The notes under the pieces: model-generated
Seen by the model: only the letters and a program-made list of their open reading frames with translations
What the model was told of the DNA's origin: nothing
Database searches by the model: none
Source of the DNA: Nodularia sp. LEGE 06071
GTDB lineage: Bacteria; Cyanobacteriota; Cyanobacteriia; Cyanobacteriales; Nostocaceae
Assembly: GCF_015207755.1 (NCBI RefSeq)
Contig: NZ_JADEWH010000011.1
Location: 62,001-126,000 of the forward strand
Direction: 5' to 3'
Length of the DNA stretch: 64,000 nucleotides
In this document: positions 63,345 through 64,000 of the stretch, piece by piece
Layout of the letters: every line of letters starts with the position of its first letter
Numbering within the stretch: the stretch's first letter is position 1
Made by a program: the position numbers and the translations under genes

Positions 63345-63680
63345 TTAAACTTGCTCACTAGCATACAGTGACAAACATTTTTCCACCCAAGAATTAAGAC
63401 TGCGACCTTCTTTTCTCGCTTGAATAGCAATAGACTTATGTAACTCAGGGTTAATTCTGAGCATAAACTTACCAGAAAAAGGCTTCTCAGGTTCTTCGCC
63501 ACGTTCTCGACAAAAATCAAGGTAATCTGCAATTGAATCTTGGAATGCTTGCTTTAAATCTTTGACGCTATCACCTTGAAATGTAATTACATCCCGAACG
63601 TTGACGACCTCACCATGAAAGATTTCCGCCTGATCATCAAATTCAACGATCGCCTCATATCCTTTATACTTCATCATCAT
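63345..63680 (-). CDS. hicB: HicB-family antitoxin
   Basis: 111 residues. N-terminal partially degenerate RNase-H-like fold (YKGYEAIVEFDDQAEIFHGEVVNVRDVITFQGDSVKDLKQAFQDSIADYLDFC) and a C-terminal ribbon-helix-helix (GKFMLRINPELHKSIAIQARKEGRSLNSWVEKCL). It neutralises HicA and represses the operon by DNA binding. Start could be any of three Mets (63680, 63677, 63674). It overlaps the end of hicA by up to 17 bases. Confidence 0.93.
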   Translation of the reverse strand: MMMKYKGYEAIVEFDDQAEIFHGEVVNVRDVITFQGDSVKDLKQAFQDSIADYLDFCRERGEEPEKPFSGKFMLRINPELHKSIAIQARKEGRSLNSWVEKCLSLYASEQV

Positions 63681-63936
63681 TTTTTACCCCAGCTTCTATC
63701 AAAAACCTTCGCACCGACTTAACAGCACCTTTATCAGTTTCTTTTTCAGGGTGAGGTCTGTGAAATATAGCTTTTCTACCGTTAAGAGCAAATCTGACCC
63801 TTGATCCTCTCCCCTCTGATATTTCTGCACCAAGCGCAACTACCATAGACTCAATATCACTCCACGAAATATTGGATCTAACAGGATTCTCGAAAATGGC
63901 ATCAAATGTGTTTTGCTGTTTGCTGTTAAGTTCCAT
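63664..63936 (-). CDS. hicA: HicA-family mRNA interferase toxin
   Basis: 90 residues from ATG 63936. The dsRBD-like fold has the pattern WSDIESMVVALGAEISEGRGSRVRFALNGRKAIFHRPHPEKETDKGAVKSVRRFLIEAGV, with the catalytic His in HRPHPEKE. HicA cleaves mRNA without needing the ribosome. The initiator lies just downstream of a palindromic operator (63941-63963). A further 16 codons upstream are open but begin inside that operator, so the ATG at 63936 is preferred. Confidence 0.92.
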   Translation of the reverse strand: MELNSKQQNTFDAIFENPVRSNISWSDIESMVVALGAEISEGRGSRVRFALNGRKAIFHRPHPEKETDKGAVKSVRRFLIEAGVKNDDEV

Positions 63937-63940
63937 CTGA

Positions 63941-63963
63941 ATAGTATCATATAGTGATACTAT
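63941..63963. promoter_or_regulatory. Palindromic operator of hicAB
   Basis: ATAGTATCA, a 5-nt spacer TATAG, and TGATACTAT form a perfect 9-bp inverted repeat immediately upstream of the hicA start. The position and form fit autoregulation by the ribbon-helix-helix of HicB. Confidence 0.8.
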
Positions 63964-64000
63964 AATCCATCGTTTTCGTGACACTGTGCAAAATTTTGCA

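Noticed and set aside
1-64000. tRNA, rRNA and cas1/cas2 genes
   Set aside because: I looked for cloverleaf-like sequences with GTTCGA-type loops and for Cas1/Cas2 motifs and found none that I could support; absence by eye is not proof.

Overview
The window looks like the chromosome of a filamentous, Nostocales-type cyanobacterium. HIP1 octamers (GCGATCGC) are scattered throughout. The gene set is cyanobacterial: PSRP-3/Ycf65, a CYP110-like P450, a giant Ser/Thr kinase-ATPase-histidine kinase, pentapeptide-repeat proteins, an FtsH of the thylakoid type, and a Zur-box/CobW/FolE zinc locus. No tRNA or rRNA gene was seen. Everything here was read by eye; family names come from motif recognition, not from searches.

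1-13.8 kb: a calcium/redox/ion-channel cluster. An EF-hand protein fused to an arginase-fold enzyme (579-2066) converges on eight genes on the minus strand (13085 down to 2347). In transcription order these are an EF-hand NADPH oxidase (Nox5-like), a membrane protein with two duplicated halves, a bestrophin-type channel, a small unknown protein, a histidine phosphatase-membrane-EF-hand fusion, a double globin-membrane-pentapeptide fusion, an EamA transporter and an MscS channel. Three of the nine proteins carry EF-hands. Together they suggest Ca2+-controlled superoxide/NO/anion signalling, which is inference.

13.8-32.4 kb: signalling and housekeeping genes. They include the 2062-residue hybrid kinase and a response regulator, a secreted TPR protein, an adenylating LuxE/PaaK-like enzyme, a P450, a TnpB-only IS605-type element, a HAD hydrolase, ycf65, an aminotransferase IV with a probable ATT start, and ftsH.

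32.4-48.6 kb: a three-gene AT-rich cassette of unknown function, bioB, a PlsY-like/PEP-synthase fusion, an unlisted 46-residue membrane protein, a RelE/ParE-like toxin-antitoxin pair, TPR and pentapeptide proteins, a 3' fragment of cysS, and folE-cobW behind a Zur box. Two complete copies and one window-edge copy of a ~148-bp inverted-repeat (MITE-like) element lie at 1, 28.4 and 44.1 kb.

47.4-63.1 kb: a type III-A CRISPR locus. From left to right it holds a Cas6 with an extra C-terminal helix-turn-helix, a 9-repeat array, a leader whose sequence is repeated upstream of an Rpn-like nuclease gene, csx3, a decayed ORF, cas10 (cyclase motif GGDD intact, HD site missing), csm2-csm5, an AAA ATPase + DUF4435/TOPRIM pair resembling the PARIS anti-phage system, a second cas6, a CARF protein with an unrecognised C-terminal domain, and a Csx3-ATPase fusion. 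The PARIS-like pair inside the csm operon, together with two Csx3 proteins and a new-looking CARF effector, is the best candidate for an undescribed composite defence system. The window ends with hicA-hicB and its palindromic operator.
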